Assembly: GCA_002424645.1 (NCBI GenBank)
Contig: DIKU01000103.1
Location: 2,514 to 9,672, forward strand
DNA length: 7,159 nt
Source: Pelobacter sp. UBA5610
GTDB taxonomy: Bacteria; Desulfobacterota; Desulfuromonadia; Desulfuromonadales; Syntrophotaleaceae
Reading direction: 5' to 3'
Shown: in pieces, positions 6,214 through 7,159 of the stretch
Layout of the letters: every line of letters starts with the position of its first letter
Numbering within the stretch: the first letter of the stretch is position 1
Position numbers and translations under genes: made by a program
The notes under the pieces: generated by a model
The model's database searches: none
Seen by the model: the letters and a program-made list of their open reading frames with translations, nothing else
Told to the model about the DNA's origin: nothing

Positions 6214-7159
6214 ATGCTGGCTACAGATAAATTGTACATCAATGGACAATGGGTTCCCGCATCCGGTGGCGATGTCTTCGAAGTTGTCAATCCGGCCACC
6301 GAGAAGATTATTGGTACGATAACCTCTGCCAGCGGACAGGATGTCGATACGGCCGTCGTAGCCGCACGCAACGCCTCGGAGAAATGGGCGGCCACCCCTG
6401 TGGAAGAACGTGCTGAATGGCTGGATAAAATTCATGCCGGGTTGAAAAGTCGAAGCTTTGAAATGGCCGAGTTGATAACAGCTGAGCTAGGTATGCCTTT
6501 TAAACTCACCCGAATGATTCAGGTCGGGTTGCCATTGGCCACTCTCGCATCATACGCAAACCACGCAAGAAGTTTCCCCTTTGAAGACAGGATAGGCCAT
6601 TCTCTTATCGTAAAGGAGCCCGCAGGTGTGGTTGCGGCGATCACCCCCTGGAATTATCCGCTGCACCAGATCGTCGCCAAGGTCGCTCCCGCTCTTGCAG
6701 CCGGTTGCACGGTAGTTCTTAAACCCAGCGAAGTCACACCTCTCAATGCCTTTTTGCTGGCGGACATCATCGATCAGATCGGTTTGCCTGCAGGCGTTTT
6801 CAATATGGTCAGCGGCGATGGGCCGGTAGTCGGCGAACGACTTGTCTGCCATGAAGATGTCGACCTGATTTCCTTCACCGGATCCACCCGTGCCGGCAAG
6901 AGGGTAGCCGAACTTGCTGCTGCGGGAGTCAAGCGCGTCACCCTGGAACTGGGTGGCAAATCCCCTTCGATAGTTCTGGAAGATGCGGATCTTGTTGAGG
7001 CGGTTAAAGGCACGGTCAAATCCTGCTTTCTCAATTCAGGGCAGACCTGCAGTGCCTGGACGCGCTTGCTGGTTCCCGAGGGCCTTTACGATGAGGCCGC
7101 AGCACTTGCCGTTGAGGCCGCCAAAAAGTTTCAACCGGGGAATCCCATGGATGAGAACG
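6214..7159 (+). CDS. NAD(P)-dependent aldehyde dehydrogenase, N-terminal part (3' end outside window)
   Basis: The first 315 residues of an aldehyde dehydrogenase superfamily enzyme, about two thirds of the usual 470-490. It oxidises an aldehyde to the acid with NAD(P)+ in the cytoplasm. The N-terminus LYINGQWVPASGG and VVNPATE is canonical. The cofactor fold follows: ITPWNYP (Asn147), KPSE (170-173), FTGSTRAGK (from 221). The catalytic pair is LELGGKSP (Glu245) and GQTCSA (Cys279), 34 residues apart as expected. Glu173 in KPSE usually contacts the adenosine ribose and suggests a preference for NAD+. The sequence recalls the CddD/3-succinoylsemialdehyde-pyridine dehydrogenase-like branch, but the substrate cannot be read from this fragment. 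It is divergent from the ferredoxin gene, has an AGGAGG site 5 bases upstream and an extended -10 promoter. The catalytic residues are intact and the gene is cut only by the window edge. Confidence 0.95.
   Translation, partial: MLATDKLYINGQWVPASGGDVFEVVNPATEKIIGTITSASGQDVDTAVVAARNASEKWAATPVEERAEWLDKIHAGLKSRSFEMAELITAELGMPFKLTRMIQVGLPLATLASYANHARSFPFEDRIGHSLIVKEPAGVVAAITPWNYPLHQIVAKVAPALAAGCTVVLKPSEVTPLNAFLLADIIDQIGLPAGVFNMVSGDGPVVGERLVCHEDVDLISFTGSTRAGKRVAELAAAGVKRVTLELGGKSPSIVLEDADLVEAVKGTVKSCFLNSGQTCSAWTRLLVPEGLYDEAAALAVEAAKKFQPGNPMDEN

Noticed and set aside
1..7159. Search for defence islands, mobile elements, CRISPR repeats or integration scars.
   Set aside because: The helicase-nuclease pair is explained by housekeeping end-processing enzymes; no transposase, terminal inverted repeats, target duplications, tRNA or regularly spaced repeats were seen.

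Overview
The window looks like chromosomal DNA from an anaerobic Gram-negative bacterium, most likely a Deltaproteobacterium of the Desulfuromonas/Pelobacter/Geobacter group. This is inferred from moderately GC-rich coding sequence, a Cys-rich 8Fe-type ferredoxin fusion typical of strict anaerobes, a DUF4242 protein, and an FNR/HcpR-like palindrome upstream of the ferredoxin. No marker gene fixes the taxon. I see no transposase, integrase, tRNA, rRNA, CRISPR array or attachment site.

Layout. (1) 1-4133, plus strand: the 3' end of an AddB-like PD-(D/E)XK nuclease gene overlaps by ATGA a complete UvrD/AddA-like helicase-nuclease gene. Together they should form a two-subunit, two-nuclease machine for resecting double-strand breaks. 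(2) 4228-4746, plus: a small predicted lipoprotein of unknown function, followed by a rho-independent terminator. (3) 4881-5156, plus: a 91-residue DUF4242 protein with its own candidate promoter and a strong terminator. (4) 5286-5999, minus, convergent to the previous gene: a 237-residue ferredoxin-domain protein with an unusual second cluster motif, a His/Cys linker motif and a Cys-containing C-terminal domain. (5) 6214 to the window end, plus and divergent from the ferredoxin gene: the first 315 residues of an NAD(P)-dependent aldehyde dehydrogenase. The 214-base divergent spacer carries a 16-base palindrome resembling an FNR/HcpR site and an extended -10 promoter for the aldehyde dehydrogenase.

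The helicase and nuclease genes clearly work together. The later genes look like separate transcription units, except that the ferredoxin and aldehyde dehydrogenase genes could share the palindrome as a redox- or nitrosative-stress operator. No gap between genes exceeds 214 bases. I do not see a clearly new biological system here. The most informative oddities are the ferredoxin fusion protein and the regulatory palindrome beside it.
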